DNA of 64,000 nt from Allosediminivita pacifica (GTDB lineage Bacteria > Pseudomonadota > Alphaproteobacteria > Rhodobacterales > Rhodobacteraceae), in the NCBI RefSeq assembly GCF_003054175.1, contig NZ_QBKN01000010.1:1-64000 (forward strand), given 5' to 3'. A program made the translations under genes and the position numbers. Within the stretch, counting starts at the first letter, position 1. Each line of letters opens with the position of its first letter. The notes beneath the pieces are model-generated. The model saw only the letters and a program-made list of their open reading frames with translations, did no database searches and had not been told where the DNA came from. Shown piece by piece: positions 37,241-46,485 of the stretch.

Positions 37241-38752
37241 ATGCTGTCGCTTCATGATGACGGGGGCTTCGCCCCCTGCCCCGCGCCCTTCAACCTCGCC
37301 GCCCACGTGCTGGCTGCCGGAGCGGCGACGCCCGACAAGATCGCGCTTTCGGTGGTCAAACCCACCGGCGCGCGGCGCTGGTCCTACGGCAGGCTCATCG
37401 CGGCGGTGCGCGGCACGGCCACCGGGCTGCTGAACGCGGGCCTCGCCCCCGGCGACATCGTGTTGATGCGGCTCGGAAACGATGTCGAGTTTCCAATCGC
37501 CTACCTCGGGGCGATCGCGGCGGGCCTCGTCCCGGTGCCGTCCTCCTCGCAGCTGACCGAGCGCGAGGTCGCGGGCATCATCGACCACCTCGCGCCCGCG
37601 GCCATCCTGCGCGGTGAGGGCATCACCTGTCCGGACACGAACCTGCCGGTCTTCTCACACGAAGACCTCACCGCCTGGCAGAACCTGCCTCCGGCGGACT
37701 ACCACATGGGCGATCCCGAACGCTGCGCCTACATCGTCTATACCTCGGGCACCTCCGGCACGCCCCGCGCCGTCGCCCACGCCCACCGCGCCATCTGGGC
37801 GCGGCAGATGATGATGACCGACTGGTACGACCTGCGGCCCGAGGACCGGCTCATGCACGCGGGGGCCTTCAACTGGACCTACACGCTCGGCACGGGTCTG
37901 ATGGACCCCTGGACGCAGCGCGCCACGGCCCTCATCCCCGCGCCCGGTACCGATCCGGCACAGCTCGCCCTCCTGATGAAGCGCAACGACGCCACGCTTT
38001 TCGCAGCCGCGCCCGGCGTTTACCGCCAGATCCTCAAGTATCCCGTAGCGCCCCTGCCGCGCCTGCGCCACGGTCTGGCCGCCGGCGAGAAACTGTCCGA
38101 GACGATCCGCACCGCGTGGCACGATGCGACCGGCACCGCGATCTACGAGGCCTACGGCATGTCCGAGTGCTCCACCTTCATCTCGGCCGCGCCCGGACGG
38201 CCCGCGACCGGCGGCAGCCTCGGCCGCCCGCAGCGCGGCCGCCACGTCGCCATCGTCGATGAAACCGGCACGCCCGTCCCCCGCGACACCCCCGGCACCA
38301 TCGCCGTGCACCGCGGCGATCCCGGTCTCATGCTAGAATACGTCGGCGCGCCGGACGCGACCCGCGCCAAGTTCACCGGCGACTGGTTCGTCACCGGCGA
38401 TACCGGGCTCATGCGCGCGGATGGGCAGATCGACTACCTCGGCCGCGACGACGACATGATGAACGCCGGGGGCTACCGCGTCTCCCCGATCGAGGTCGAG
38501 GCGGCCCTTGCCGACCTTCCGGGCATCACCGAGATCGCGGTCACCGACATCGCCGTCCGCGAAGACGTCCGCGTCATCGCCGCCTTCTACACCGCCGAAG
38601 CCGACCTCGACGCGGATACCCTCAAGCACGCGGCGGCTGAACGTCTCGCACGCTACAAGTGCCCACGCGCCTTCATTCGCGTCGATGGGCTGCCCCGCAG
38701 CGCCAACGGCAAGCTGATCCGCCGCGCCCTGCGCGACCACGTCATCGACTGA
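37241..38752 (+). CDS. AMP-forming acyl-CoA synthetase/ligase
   Basis: The 503-residue adenylate-forming enzyme shows the A3 loop Y-T-S-G-T-S-G-T-P-R, Y-E-A-Y-G-M-S-E-C-S, T-G-D-x-G and the A10 lysine in P-R-S-A-N-G-K-L-I-R-R. The A3 loop ends in Arg where most family members have Lys. The overall layout is close to benzoate-CoA and related aryl/alkyl-CoA ligases. It should activate a carboxylic acid to a CoA thioester; the acid is unknown. It diverges from the XRE-cupin regulator, a likely controller, and lies next to the ABC importer that may bring in its substrate. Confidence 0.85.
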   Translation: MLSLHDDGGFAPCPAPFNLAAHVLAAGAATPDKIALSVVKPTGARRWSYGRLIAAVRGTATGLLNAGLAPGDIVLMRLGNDVEFPIAYLGAIAAGLVPVPSSSQLTEREVAGIIDHLAPAAILRGEGITCPDTNLPVFSHEDLTAWQNLPPADYHMGDPERCAYIVYTSGTSGTPRAVAHAHRAIWARQMMMTDWYDLRPEDRLMHAGAFNWTYTLGTGLMDPWTQRATALIPAPGTDPAQLALLMKRNDATLFAAAPGVYRQILKYPVAPLPRLRHGLAAGEKLSETIRTAWHDATGTAIYEAYGMSECSTFISAAPGRPATGGSLGRPQRGRHVAIVDETGTPVPRDTPGTIAVHRGDPGLMLEYVGAPDATRAKFTGDWFVTGDTGLMRADGQIDYLGRDDDMMNAGGYRVSPIEVEAALADLPGITEIAVTDIAVREDVRVIAAFYTAEADLDADTLKHAAAERLARYKCPRAFIRVDGLPRSANGKLIRRALRDHVID

Positions 38753-38819
38753 TTGCGCAAGCCTGCGGTTCGCCACGCCCCCGTTTCCTGTTATAGGGAC
38801 GCAAACAGAAAGGCTCGAC

Positions 38820-39464
38820 ATGATCCAGCTCGACATCTTTTCCGATCCGGTCTGCCCCTGGTGTTACATCGGCAAGGGCTACCTCGACCAGGCTCTGCAG
38901 GCGAACCCCAACCACCCCTTTCAGGTCCGTTGGCTGCCCTTCATGCTGAACCCCGAGATGCCCGAAGCGGGCCGCGACCGCCGTGAACATCTCGAAGCGA
39001 AGTTCGGCAGCAAGGAAGCCGCCGCCGAAGCGTACCGGCCGATCCTCGAGCATGCCGAAAAGGCAGGCGTGACGCTCAATTTCGACAAGATCGAACGCAC
39101 CCCGTCCTCGCTCCATGCACAGCGGCTGATCCACTGGGGCGGCGTCGAGGGCGTGCAGACCGCGGTCGTCTCCGCCCTTTTCAAGGCCTATTTCGTCGAA
39201 GGCCGTGACATCAGTGACTTCGACGTGCTCTGCGACATCGCCGACAGCTCCGGGCTCGATGCCGGGCTCATCGCGCGGTTGCTCAAGTCCGACGCCGACC
39301 GCGACGAGATCGTCGAACAGGACGCCGCCGCCCGGGGCATGGGGGTCTCGGCTGTGCCGACCTTCATCGTCGCCAGCCAGCATGCCGTTCCCGGCGCACA
39401 GCCGCCCGAGCTCTGGCAGAAGGTCATCGACGAGCTTGCCGCCGGGGCCGATCCGGCCGCCTGA
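38820..39464 (+). CDS. DsbA-family oxidoreductase (FrnE-like)
   Basis: The 214-residue thioredoxin-fold protein has the active site C-P-W-C at 12-15 (D-P-V-C-P-W-C-Y-I-G), the A-R-G-M-G-V-S-A-V-P-T-F cis-Pro motif near 180, and no signal peptide. This is the cytosolic FrnE group of DsbA-like proteins, linked to oxidative stress and disulfide handling. It stands 67 bases after the synthetase gene in the same direction. Confidence 0.88.
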   Translation: MIQLDIFSDPVCPWCYIGKGYLDQALQANPNHPFQVRWLPFMLNPEMPEAGRDRREHLEAKFGSKEAAAEAYRPILEHAEKAGVTLNFDKIERTPSSLHAQRLIHWGGVEGVQTAVVSALFKAYFVEGRDISDFDVLCDIADSSGLDAGLIARLLKSDADRDEIVEQDAAARGMGVSAVPTFIVASQHAVPGAQPPELWQKVIDELAAGADPAA

Positions 39465-39564
39465 CAGACAGGCAGCAGGTCAGGGGCCGACCCCGGCAGG
39501 CGGGCCGGACCTTGCACCCCTCGTGGCGCAGGCGTAGCAGAAGGGGCAACCTCCAGGAGTTCCC

Positions 39565-40800
39565 ATGACCGACGGCACGCCCGCGCCCCGGCAAAATGCC
39601 CCGTCGCGCAACGAGTTCATCGCGCTGATGGCGATGATGCTTGCGACGGTCGCCTTCTCGATCGACGCGATGCTGCCCTCGCTGCCCGAAATCGGCGAGG
39701 CCATGTCTCCGGACAACATCAACCGCGTGCAGCTCGTCATCACGAGCTTCGTGCTCGGCATGGGAATGGGCACCTTCCTGACCGGCCCGCTGTCGGATGC
39801 TCTTGGGCGCAAGCCGGTCATCATCGGCGGGGCCGCCGTTTACATCGCCGCCGCAGCCGTCGCCGCGTTTTCGCAACGGCTCGAGGTCCTGCTTCTTGCG
39901 CGCCTTGTCCAAGGCTTCGGCGCGGCCGGCCCCCGCGTGGTTGCGCTCGCCATCATCCGCGACCTCTACGCCGGGCGAGGCATGGCGCAGATCATGTCCT
40001 TTGTCATGATGGTCTTCACGCTGGTACCGGCGCTGGCCCCGACCATCGGCAACGGCATCATCGCGCTCGCCGGCTGGCGCGCGGTCTTTGGTGCCTTCGT
40101 GATCTTCTCGCTGCTCTCGGTCACCTGGCTGACCATCCGCCTGCCCGAGACGCTTCCGAAAGAGCAACGCCGCGCTTTCCAGCCCGCCATGATCGGCAGC
40201 GCTCTGCGCGAGATTTTCGCCCATCCGGTCGTGCGTCTTTCTCTTGTGGTGCAGACGCTCACCTTCGGCATGATGTTCGCCTTCCTCAGTTCGACCCAGC
40301 AGATCTTCGACGTGACCTTCGACCGGGGCGAAACCTTCCACCTCTGGTTCGGGGGCATCGCGGTCTGCGCATCGTCGGCGAGTTTCCTCAATGCCGTGCT
40401 GGTGATGCGGCTCGGAATGCGCTTCCTCGTGACCACCATGCTCAAGGTTCAGGTCTGCCTGACTGGAACCATGGTCGTCCTGCTCTTCGCGGGTCTCCAT
40501 GGTCTGCCTCTCTTTGCGGTCTTCGTGATCTGGCAGACGTCGATCTTCTTCCAGGCCGGGCTCTCCATCGGCAATCTGAACGCCATCGCGATGGAGCCGA
40601 TGGGACATATCGCGGGCATGGCCGCCTCGATTATCGGTGCCATCTCGACCATCCTCGCCGTCGTGCTGGGCGCCCCCATCGGTCTCGCTTTCGACGGCAC
40701 GCCACGGCCGCTTGCAGTCGGCATCCTGCTCTATGCCGCGCTCGCGCTGCTTGCCATGCTGCGGCTGGGCAAGGCCGAGGAACGTATGGGAACGCACTGA
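39565..40800 (+). CDS. Bcr/CflA-type multidrug efflux MFS transporter
   Basis: The 411-residue protein has twelve hydrophobic segments and the major-facilitator motif near G-P-L-S-D-A-L-G-R-K-P-V (about 74-85), typical of the Bcr/CflA drug-proton antiporters. The substrate is unknown. It stands 100 bases after the FrnE-like gene and converges on the chemoreceptor gene. Confidence 0.9.
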   Translation: MTDGTPAPRQNAPSRNEFIALMAMMLATVAFSIDAMLPSLPEIGEAMSPDNINRVQLVITSFVLGMGMGTFLTGPLSDALGRKPVIIGGAAVYIAAAAVAAFSQRLEVLLLARLVQGFGAAGPRVVALAIIRDLYAGRGMAQIMSFVMMVFTLVPALAPTIGNGIIALAGWRAVFGAFVIFSLLSVTWLTIRLPETLPKEQRRAFQPAMIGSALREIFAHPVVRLSLVVQTLTFGMMFAFLSSTQQIFDVTFDRGETFHLWFGGIAVCASSASFLNAVLVMRLGMRFLVTTMLKVQVCLTGTMVVLLFAGLHGLPLFAVFVIWQTSIFFQAGLSIGNLNAIAMEPMGHIAGMAASIIGAISTILAVVLGAPIGLAFDGTPRPLAVGILLYAALALLAMLRLGKAEERMGTH

Positions 40801-40830
40801 ACCGAGCCATGACGCCCGGAGGCGCACGGC

Positions 40831-42372
40831 TCAGGCTGCCGCCTGTTGCCCCTCTCCTGAGCCGGGCACCCGGAAACTCGACATGGTGTTGCTCAGGGTG
40901 CGGGCGTTGTCGCGAAGCCGCATCCCAAGTGCCGCGAGTTCCTCGCTCTGACCGGCAGTCTCCTGCGTCTTCTCGTCGAGCCGTGCGAGCGTGTCCGACA
41001 GTCCGCTCATCTCTTCCGACTGGCCCTGCGCTTCGTCACGGATGACCAGGATCATCTCGGAAAGTTCCGACACATGCCCCACGACCCGTGTCAGCCGCTC
41101 TCCGGCCTCGTTCACCAGCCGCGCCCCGTCGCTCACCTGTTCCTCGCTGCTCGAGATCAGTTTCTTCACCCCGGCCGCAGCATCCGCGGTCCGCTGTGCC
41201 AGCGCCTGCACTTCCCCGGCAACCACCGCGAAGCCGCGCCCCGAGGCGCCCGCGCGTGCAGCCTCCACCCCTGCATTCAGAGCAAGCAGGTTGGTCTGGA
41301 AGGCGATATCGTCGATCAAATCGATGATCTTTCCCACCTCGCCCGAACTTTCCTCGATCAGCTTCATCGCCGCCACGGCGCGGTTGGTCACCTCGCCGCC
41401 GCCCGCGGCCTCCTGGCGGGTCGCCCCGGCGCGTTCGGCCAGGGTCGAGGCGCGCTCGGCCGTTCCGGCGAGCCGGTCGGTCACATGTGACATGCCCGAA
41501 GCCGTATCGCTCAGGTCCCGCGCCTGAACCTCGCTCGTTGTGGACAGGGCACCGGTCACGCCCTCGACAGCGCGGGCCTCGTTGTCGAACTGATTCGCCA
41601 GGTCGCGTGCATCGTTCATCAGCGTGCCGACCTGGCCGATCGCCCTGTTGAAATCACGGCGCAGATCCTCGAACGCCGGTGGCAGGGCCACCTCGATCCG
41701 ACAATCGAGATCACGGTCAGCCAGCCGTGCCAGCCGGGCCCGCAGTACGGAGATCGCTTGGGTCGCCTCGCGCGCGCTTTCCTGCGCGGCGGCTTCGGCT
41801 TCTTCGGCACGCTGGCTCTGCTCGGCCAGTGCCTGGCTTCGCTCGGCAACCTCGGCATCCATGGCGCTTTTCCGGGTCATGGCAAGGATCAGAACCGCGG
41901 CCTCCATGACCACGATAAAGGCGTGCAATGCAGTCCGTTCGATGTTCACCAGAATGGTGCTCGAGGGGAAGACCAGAGCAGGTACCAGCAGACCCAGCGC
42001 TGCGTGATGCACCGCGATGATAACGCAGGCGAACAAGAGCACCGGAACGCTGCCCAGAACCGACACGGCGGCAAGGATCACGAAATAGAGCATGTGACTG
42101 TCGATCTGCCAGGCGTGCCCCGAAAGCGAGGCCGTCAGCACGACCGCTTGCCCCACTAGGCCAAGCGTCAGGACATAGTTTACCAAGGCGGATTGCATCC
42201 GCAGGCTGACCAACGCAACGGCGACCAGCGTGGCCGAGGCGCCAGTGGCCAGCGGCATGCCTCCGACCAGGGCAAAGTCGGTAATCCCCTGAAGCAGCAG
42301 GATTGCCGCCGACAGAAGCGGGATGATCTGGGCAGGACGCAAGCGACCGATCCCGTCGAGCATCGTTTTCAT
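40831..42372 (-). CDS. multi-pass membrane methyl-accepting chemotaxis protein
   Basis: The 513-residue receptor has about five or six membrane segments in its first 190 residues instead of the usual two, including the block [13 protein letters not shown] found in some membrane-bound sensors. A coiled coil at about 195-235 and a full MCP signalling domain with [16 protein letters not shown] and G-R-G-F-A-V-V-A follow. It should signal through CheA/CheW. It lacks a large periplasmic sensor domain, so the ligand is probably sensed in the membrane or through a partner. Its start overlaps a small gene by four bases. It is the second receptor in the window. Confidence 0.9.
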   Translation of the reverse strand: MKTMLDGIGRLRPAQIIPLLSAAILLLQGITDFALVGGMPLATGASATLVAVALVSLRMQSALVNYVLTLGLVGQAVVLTASLSGHAWQIDSHMLYFVILAAVSVLGSVPVLLFACVIIAVHHAALGLLVPALVFPSSTILVNIERTALHAFIVVMEAAVLILAMTRKSAMDAEVAERSQALAEQSQRAEEAEAAAQESAREATQAISVLRARLARLADRDLDCRIEVALPPAFEDLRRDFNRAIGQVGTLMNDARDLANQFDNEARAVEGVTGALSTTSEVQARDLSDTASGMSHVTDRLAGTAERASTLAERAGATRQEAAGGGEVTNRAVAAMKLIEESSGEVGKIIDLIDDIAFQTNLLALNAGVEAARAGASGRGFAVVAGEVQALAQRTADAAAGVKKLISSSEEQVSDGARLVNEAGERLTRVVGHVSELSEMILVIRDEAQGQSEEMSGLSDTLARLDEKTQETAGQSEELAALGMRLRDNARTLSNTMSSFRVPGSGEGQQAAA

Positions 42373-42698
42373 TCGGACGTCACTCCACAAATGGCGGCAA
42401 GCGCCTCGCCTCCACGTACGGCCCAGGCCCCACGGGCCATGAGCACCGGCACCGGCACGGTCCCGTCGAAGACCGCGAGCGCACCGAACGCGGCGGCATA
42501 GGGGCCGACCGGTCGGCCTCCGGCTGCGATGGAAATCGCCACCGCCCCGTCGGACCACGGCGGGGCCACGACAAGCACCGGCTTGCCCGCCTCAGCCGGT
42601 GCGGATCCCAGCGCGACGCCCGCCGCCGCGACGGCCGCGCCCGCAAGCGCAATGGCGCCGAGCCCAGCGTCCAGACATTCCTTGCGACCCAATTCCAT
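42369..42698 (-). CDS. small hypothetical protein coupled to the chemoreceptor
   Basis: The 109-residue protein has an N-terminal hydrophobic helix (about 12-32, Ala/Gly-rich, signal or anchor), then a compact Gly/Ala/Val-rich domain with V-L-V-V-A-P-P-W and G-G-R-P-V-G-P and an ending A-A-I-C-G-V. Function is unknown; I recall similar small genes in roseobacters but cannot assign a family. Its stop overlaps the start of the receptor gene by ATGA, so the two are co-translated. It may be a periplasmic or membrane partner of the receptor, which lacks its own sensing domain. The frame extends upstream over icd, but that part is antisense to icd. Confidence 0.75.
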   Translation of the reverse strand: MELGRKECLDAGLGAIALAGAAVAAAGVALGSAPAEAGKPVLVVAPPWSDGAVAISIAAGGRPVGPYAAAFGALAVFDGTVPVPVLMARGAWAVRGGEALAAICGVTSE

Positions 42699-42783
42699 GT
42701 TGCGGAAATTGCGCCGAAAACCTTTCCAACTGATGAGGGCCGGCGAAATTTTCAGCCCGCGCTCCTTAGGCGGTGCGTCATTT

Positions 42784-42803
42784 CGGTATACTACTGCATA
42801 CCG
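42784..42803. repeat. operator-like inverted repeat upstream of icd
   Basis: CGGTAT (42784-42789) and ATACCG (42798-42803) flank an 8-base centre in the gap between the small gene (minus) and icd (plus). The symmetric form fits a regulator site; no regulator is identified. Confidence 0.4.
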
Positions 42804-42872
42804 TACTTTCCCGTAACACCGTTTTGCTATAGGGCATCGGCAACGCCGACTCAGCCAAGGAGATGCTCCGCC

Positions 42873-44087
42873 ATGTCGAAGATCAAGGTCGAGAACCCCA
42901 TCGTCGAGATGGACGGTGACGAGATGACCCGCATCATATGGGACTTCATCAAGAAAAAGCTGATCCTGCCATACCTGGACGTTGACCTGCTCTACTACGA
43001 CCTCGGGATCGAGGAGCGTGACCGCACTGACGACCAGATCACCATCGACGCGGCCGAGAAAACCAAGGAGGTCGGCGTCGCGGTCAAATGCGCCACCATC
43101 ACCCCGGACGAGGGCCGGGTCGAGGAATTCGGCCTCAAGAAGATGTGGCGCTCGCCCAACGGCACCATCCGCAACATCCTCGGGGGCGTGGTCTTCCGCC
43201 AGCCGATCATCTGCCGCAACGTGCCGCGCCTGGTGCCCGGCTGGACCAAGCCCATCGTGATCGGCCGCCACGCCTTCGGCGACCAGTACAAAGCCACGGA
43301 CATGAAGTTCCCCGGGCCCGGCACGCTCACCATGAAGTTCGTGGGCGAGGACGGCACCGTGATCGAGGAAGAGGTCTACAAGGCGCCCTCCTCCGGGGTC
43401 TACATGGGCATGTACAACCTCGACCAGTCCATCGTCGACTTCGCCCGCGCCTCCATGAACTACGCGCTGAACATGGGCTGGCCGCTGTACCTCTCGACCA
43501 AGAACACCATCCTCAAGCAGTACGACGGACAGTTCCTGCAAATCTTCCAGAAGGTCTTCGACGAGGAATTCGCCGATAAGTTCAAGGCCAAGGGGATCTG
43601 GTATGAACACCGTCTGATCGACGACATGGTCGCCTGCGCAATGAAATGGAACGGCGGCTTCGTCTGGGCCTGCAAGAACTACGACGGAGACGTTCAGTCC
43701 GACACCGTCGCCCAGGGCTTCGGCTCGCTCGGCCTGATGACCTCGCAGCTCATGACCCCGGACGGCAAGATCGTGGAGGCCGAGGCCGCCCACGGCACCG
43801 TCACCCGCCACTACCGTCAGCACCAGCGCGGCGAACAGACCTCCACCAACTCGGTGGCCTCGATCTATGCCTGGACAGGCGGGCTCAAGCACCGCGCCAA
43901 ACTCGACGGCAACGCAGAGCTCCAGACCTTTGCCGAGACGCTGGAAAAGGTCATCGTGCAGACCGTCGAGAGCGGCCACATGACCAAGGACCTCGCCCTT
44001 CTGGTCGGACCCGACCAGGGCTGGCTCACCACCATGGGCTTCCTCGAAAAGGTGGACGAGAACCTCAACAAGGCACTGGCGGGCTGA
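42873..44087 (+). CDS. icd: NADP-dependent isocitrate dehydrogenase
   Basis: The 404-residue enzyme is the eukaryote-like (type II) homodimeric IDH of alphaproteobacteria, starting [17 protein letters not shown]. It shows T-I-T-P-D-E, the substrate Arg motif [27 protein letters not shown] and G-T-V-T-R-H-Y. It makes 2-oxoglutarate and NADPH in the citric acid cycle. The ribosome site AAGGAG precedes the ATG. Confidence 0.96.
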   Translation: MSKIKVENPIVEMDGDEMTRIIWDFIKKKLILPYLDVDLLYYDLGIEERDRTDDQITIDAAEKTKEVGVAVKCATITPDEGRVEEFGLKKMWRSPNGTIRNILGGVVFRQPIICRNVPRLVPGWTKPIVIGRHAFGDQYKATDMKFPGPGTLTMKFVGEDGTVIEEEVYKAPSSGVYMGMYNLDQSIVDFARASMNYALNMGWPLYLSTKNTILKQYDGQFLQIFQKVFDEEFADKFKAKGIWYEHRLIDDMVACAMKWNGGFVWACKNYDGDVQSDTVAQGFGSLGLMTSQLMTPDGKIVEAEAAHGTVTRHYRQHQRGEQTSTNSVASIYAWTGGLKHRAKLDGNAELQTFAETLEKVIVQTVESGHMTKDLALLVGPDQGWLTTMGFLEKVDENLNKALAG

Positions 44088-44099
44088 GTCCGACCCCGC

Positions 44100-44128
44100 G
44101 CGCCCTGCCCACCGCGTGGGCGGGGCGC
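44100..44128 (+). terminator. hairpin after icd
   Basis: GCGCCCTGCCCAC pairs with GTGGGCGGGGCGC (13 bp, one mismatch, 3-base loop) 13 bases after the icd stop. A second small stem follows. There is no T run, so termination may be partial. Confidence 0.6.
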
Positions 44129-44196
44129 CTGCGCGGGCGCAGCGTCATGCAAGGCGGCGCTTGACCGGCGCAGGCTTTGCGGCTCAACCATAAGGC

Positions 44197-44817
44197 ATGC
44201 TGCTTCTCGAAAACCCGCCGGCCGACCGGCACACACCGGTCGAAGACGTTCAGGGCATCCTGATCGGCGCCACGCTCGTCGCGCTCTCGATCCAGTTCCT
44301 GCGCGCCTCCGAGCTTTTTACCGGTCAGGTCGCCGGTCTCTCGCTGATCATCTCCTATCCGACGGGCTGGCCTTTCGGCCTGATCTTCTTCTGCATCAAT
44401 CTGCCATTCTACGTGCTGGCCGTGCACCAGATCGGATGGCGCTTCACGATCAAGAGCTTCGCGACCGTCGCGCTCATGTCGACGCTGGCCGATACCCTGC
44501 CCTTTGTCCTGACGATCAACCCGCTGCACCCGGCGCTTGGGGCCACGCTCTTCGGCGTGCTCTCCGGAGTCGGACTCCTGTCGCTCTTCCGGCACGGCGC
44601 CACGCTCGGCGGTGTCGGCATCGTCGCGCTCTGGCTGCAGGACACAAAGGGGATCAAAGCGGGCCACACGCAGCTTTCCTTCGACCTCTGCGTATTCGCG
44701 GTCTCGCTCCTGCTGTTCCCCTGGCAGGTGGTCGGCTGGTCGCTGCTGGGCGCGGTGGTGCTGAACGTGATCATCACGGTCAACCACCGCCGCGACCGCT
44801 ACGTCGCGCGCTCCTGA
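44197..44817 (+). CDS. YitT family membrane protein
   Basis: The 206-residue protein has five hydrophobic segments and the YitT-family pattern: G-x-L-I-G-A-T-L-V-A-L near the start, G-Q-V-A-G-L-S-L, and the central G-G-V-G-I-V-A-L. It lacks the C-terminal soluble DUF2179 domain of longer YitT proteins. Function is unknown. Its stop is 3 bases from the convergent last gene of the chemotaxis cluster. Confidence 0.82.
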   Translation: MLLLENPPADRHTPVEDVQGILIGATLVALSIQFLRASELFTGQVAGLSLIISYPTGWPFGLIFFCINLPFYVLAVHQIGWRFTIKSFATVALMSTLADTLPFVLTINPLHPALGATLFGVLSGVGLLSLFRHGATLGGVGIVALWLQDTKGIKAGHTQLSFDLCVFAVSLLLFPWQVVGWSLLGAVVLNVIITVNHRRDRYVARS

Positions 44818-44820
44818 ACG

Positions 44821-46485
44821 CTAGCCGAAGAAGACGTCATCAAGGTCATCCTCGCTCGCAGCAGAGGGAGAAGCGGCCGCAGGAGGCGTCGCCGCGGGCG
44901 ATACGCCCAGGATCCGGTCATGCAGATCGCGCTCGGCCTGCATGGTGTAGATTTCGCGGATCGCATCGAGAACCTGCCTTGTCCGGTCGTTCGGCACCGA
45001 AACCGCCTTGCCCCTATCCGGGGGCAGCGACAGCCGCTCCGACATGTCCTTGGCGAAGTAGACGAGGCTCTGGCGCACATCCTCCACCGGGGATCGGCGG
45101 CTGCGCCAGTCGAATGTCTGCCCCATCGACGCCAGCGCCCCCGAAAGCGCCTCGACGTCTTGGCGCAATTGCTCGATCATGTCGTTCTCGGTCGTCTCCT
45201 GCGCGTCCTCGGCCTCGGCCACCTGGAAGAGCCCGGCCTTCTCCTTCTGTTCGTTGGACAGTTCCACGATCACCCTGGTGTTGACCCCGATCTGCACCGT
45301 CGTGCTGCGGAGCTGGCGCGAGACCTCCGTCATGGCATGACCGTCGTCGCCGCATCGCTCCGACACAAGAATCGCGTTGATCCCCAGCAGGTTCATGCGG
45401 TCCTCAAGATGCGACACCTGCATCGCCGTCTCCGCCCCACGGCTGTACAGTTCCGCGATCTGCGCCATGTCGGGTCCCACTTTCGTGCGCAGTGTCTCGA
45501 GCGCGGCAAGGCCCTCGGCGAAATTCGAGGAGTGTACCGAGATTTCCTTCAACACCTGCGCGGTGGCCGACCCGGCAAGCGCCGACATCAGTCCCATGGT
45601 CGCTTTCCAGGGCTTCTCGATCCCGGCGAGCTCCGGCAGGGTCGCCTCCACCGCCCGGTCGAGCGCCTCGACCGCGGCGGACATCTGCGCGGCGGCAAGG
45701 GTCTCCAGCACCTGTCGTCCCACCGCGTCGAGGTCCTCTGCCTCCTTCAGGATCGACCGAACGTGTTCCAGCCTCTGGCGCGCGGAATCCCCCGCCTGAA
45801 GATGCGAAACCGCCCGCTCCAGCGCGCCCATCAGGTCTGTCATCCCCGCCCCGGCGGACTGCGCTGCCTTATCCAGCGTGCTGTCCCCGGTCACCTGATG
45901 CATCAGCGTCGGAAGCTCGGCCCTCGTCCGACCCAGTTCCCTCGCACGGGCCACCATGGCCTGCACCGGCCCCGAGACGCTTGCCAGCTTATCGTCCGCA
46001 GCGCGCAGCTGATCGCGAAGCTGATCCATGCTGTCGCCCGCCTGCTCCAGAAGCTCGCGGACATCATTGGCAAACCGCGCGAGCGCGCCGTCACTGGCCG
46101 CCACCGTGCTGCTCACGATGCGAGCGTTGGTTGCGATCAAAGCTGCAAGTTTCATGTCGCGCGCCTGTTCCTGCAAGACACCTCGCAGGCGTGACGCATG
46201 CGCGCGCAGCGCCTCGGCCGTTTCGGTGAGATAGCGGTAGCGCGCCTCGATCCTCTCGATATGGGTTTGGGTCGCTTCGACGGCCCCGTTCAGCCGAGCA
46301 CGGCCCTCACGGCCCCCGATCGCCGCCACGGTGACCAGCGTGGTGGAGGCTGCCTCGGCCTCCTCCAGCAGACCGAAAAGCTCTGCAGAGGCGGATTCGA
46401 AAATCGTCTCGATCCGTCCGGCCACATGATCCAGTTGGGCCTGCAGAGCAGGCCCGTTGCCTGTGGTAGTGGTCACAGATGTCAT
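44821..46485 (-). CDS. soluble receptor-like coiled-coil protein of the chemotaxis cluster
   Basis: The 554-residue protein is almost entirely helical and has no membrane segment or signal peptide. Residues 364-400 read M-N-L-L-G-I-N-A-I-L-V-S-E-R-C-G-D-D-G and continue E-V-S-R-Q-L-R. This follows the spacing of the MCP hairpin tip ([18 protein letters not shown], then E-V-R-K-L-A) but loses most conserved residues. A weaker copy is at 111-149. The protein ends E-D-D-L-D-D-V-F-F-G, matching the tail of the cluster receptor. It overlaps cheB by four bases. It may act as a pseudo-receptor or scaffold in the array. Confidence 0.7.
   Translation of the reverse strand: MTSVTTTTGNGPALQAQLDHVAGRIETIFESASAELFGLLEEAEAASTTLVTVAAIGGREGRARLNGAVEATQTHIERIEARYRYLTETAEALRAHASRLRGVLQEQARDMKLAALIATNARIVSSTVAASDGALARFANDVRELLEQAGDSMDQLRDQLRAADDKLASVSGPVQAMVARARELGRTRAELPTLMHQVTGDSTLDKAAQSAGAGMTDLMGALERAVSHLQAGDSARQRLEHVRSILKEAEDLDAVGRQVLETLAAAQMSAAVEALDRAVEATLPELAGIEKPWKATMGLMSALAGSATAQVLKEISVHSSNFAEGLAALETLRTKVGPDMAQIAELYSRGAETAMQVSHLEDRMNLLGINAILVSERCGDDGHAMTEVSRQLRSTTVQIGVNTRVIVELSNEQKEKAGLFQVAEAEDAQETTENDMIEQLRQDVEALSGALASMGQTFDWRSRRSPVEDVRQSLVYFAKDMSERLSLPPDRGKAVSVPNDRTRQVLDAIREIYTMQAERDLHDRILGVSPAATPPAAASPSAASEDDLDDVFFG

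Noticed and set aside
42699-43979. Upstream extension of the small 109-residue gene into a 536-codon frame
   Set aside because: The extension is antisense to icd; the real start at 42698 lies just after the icd gene begins to diverge.
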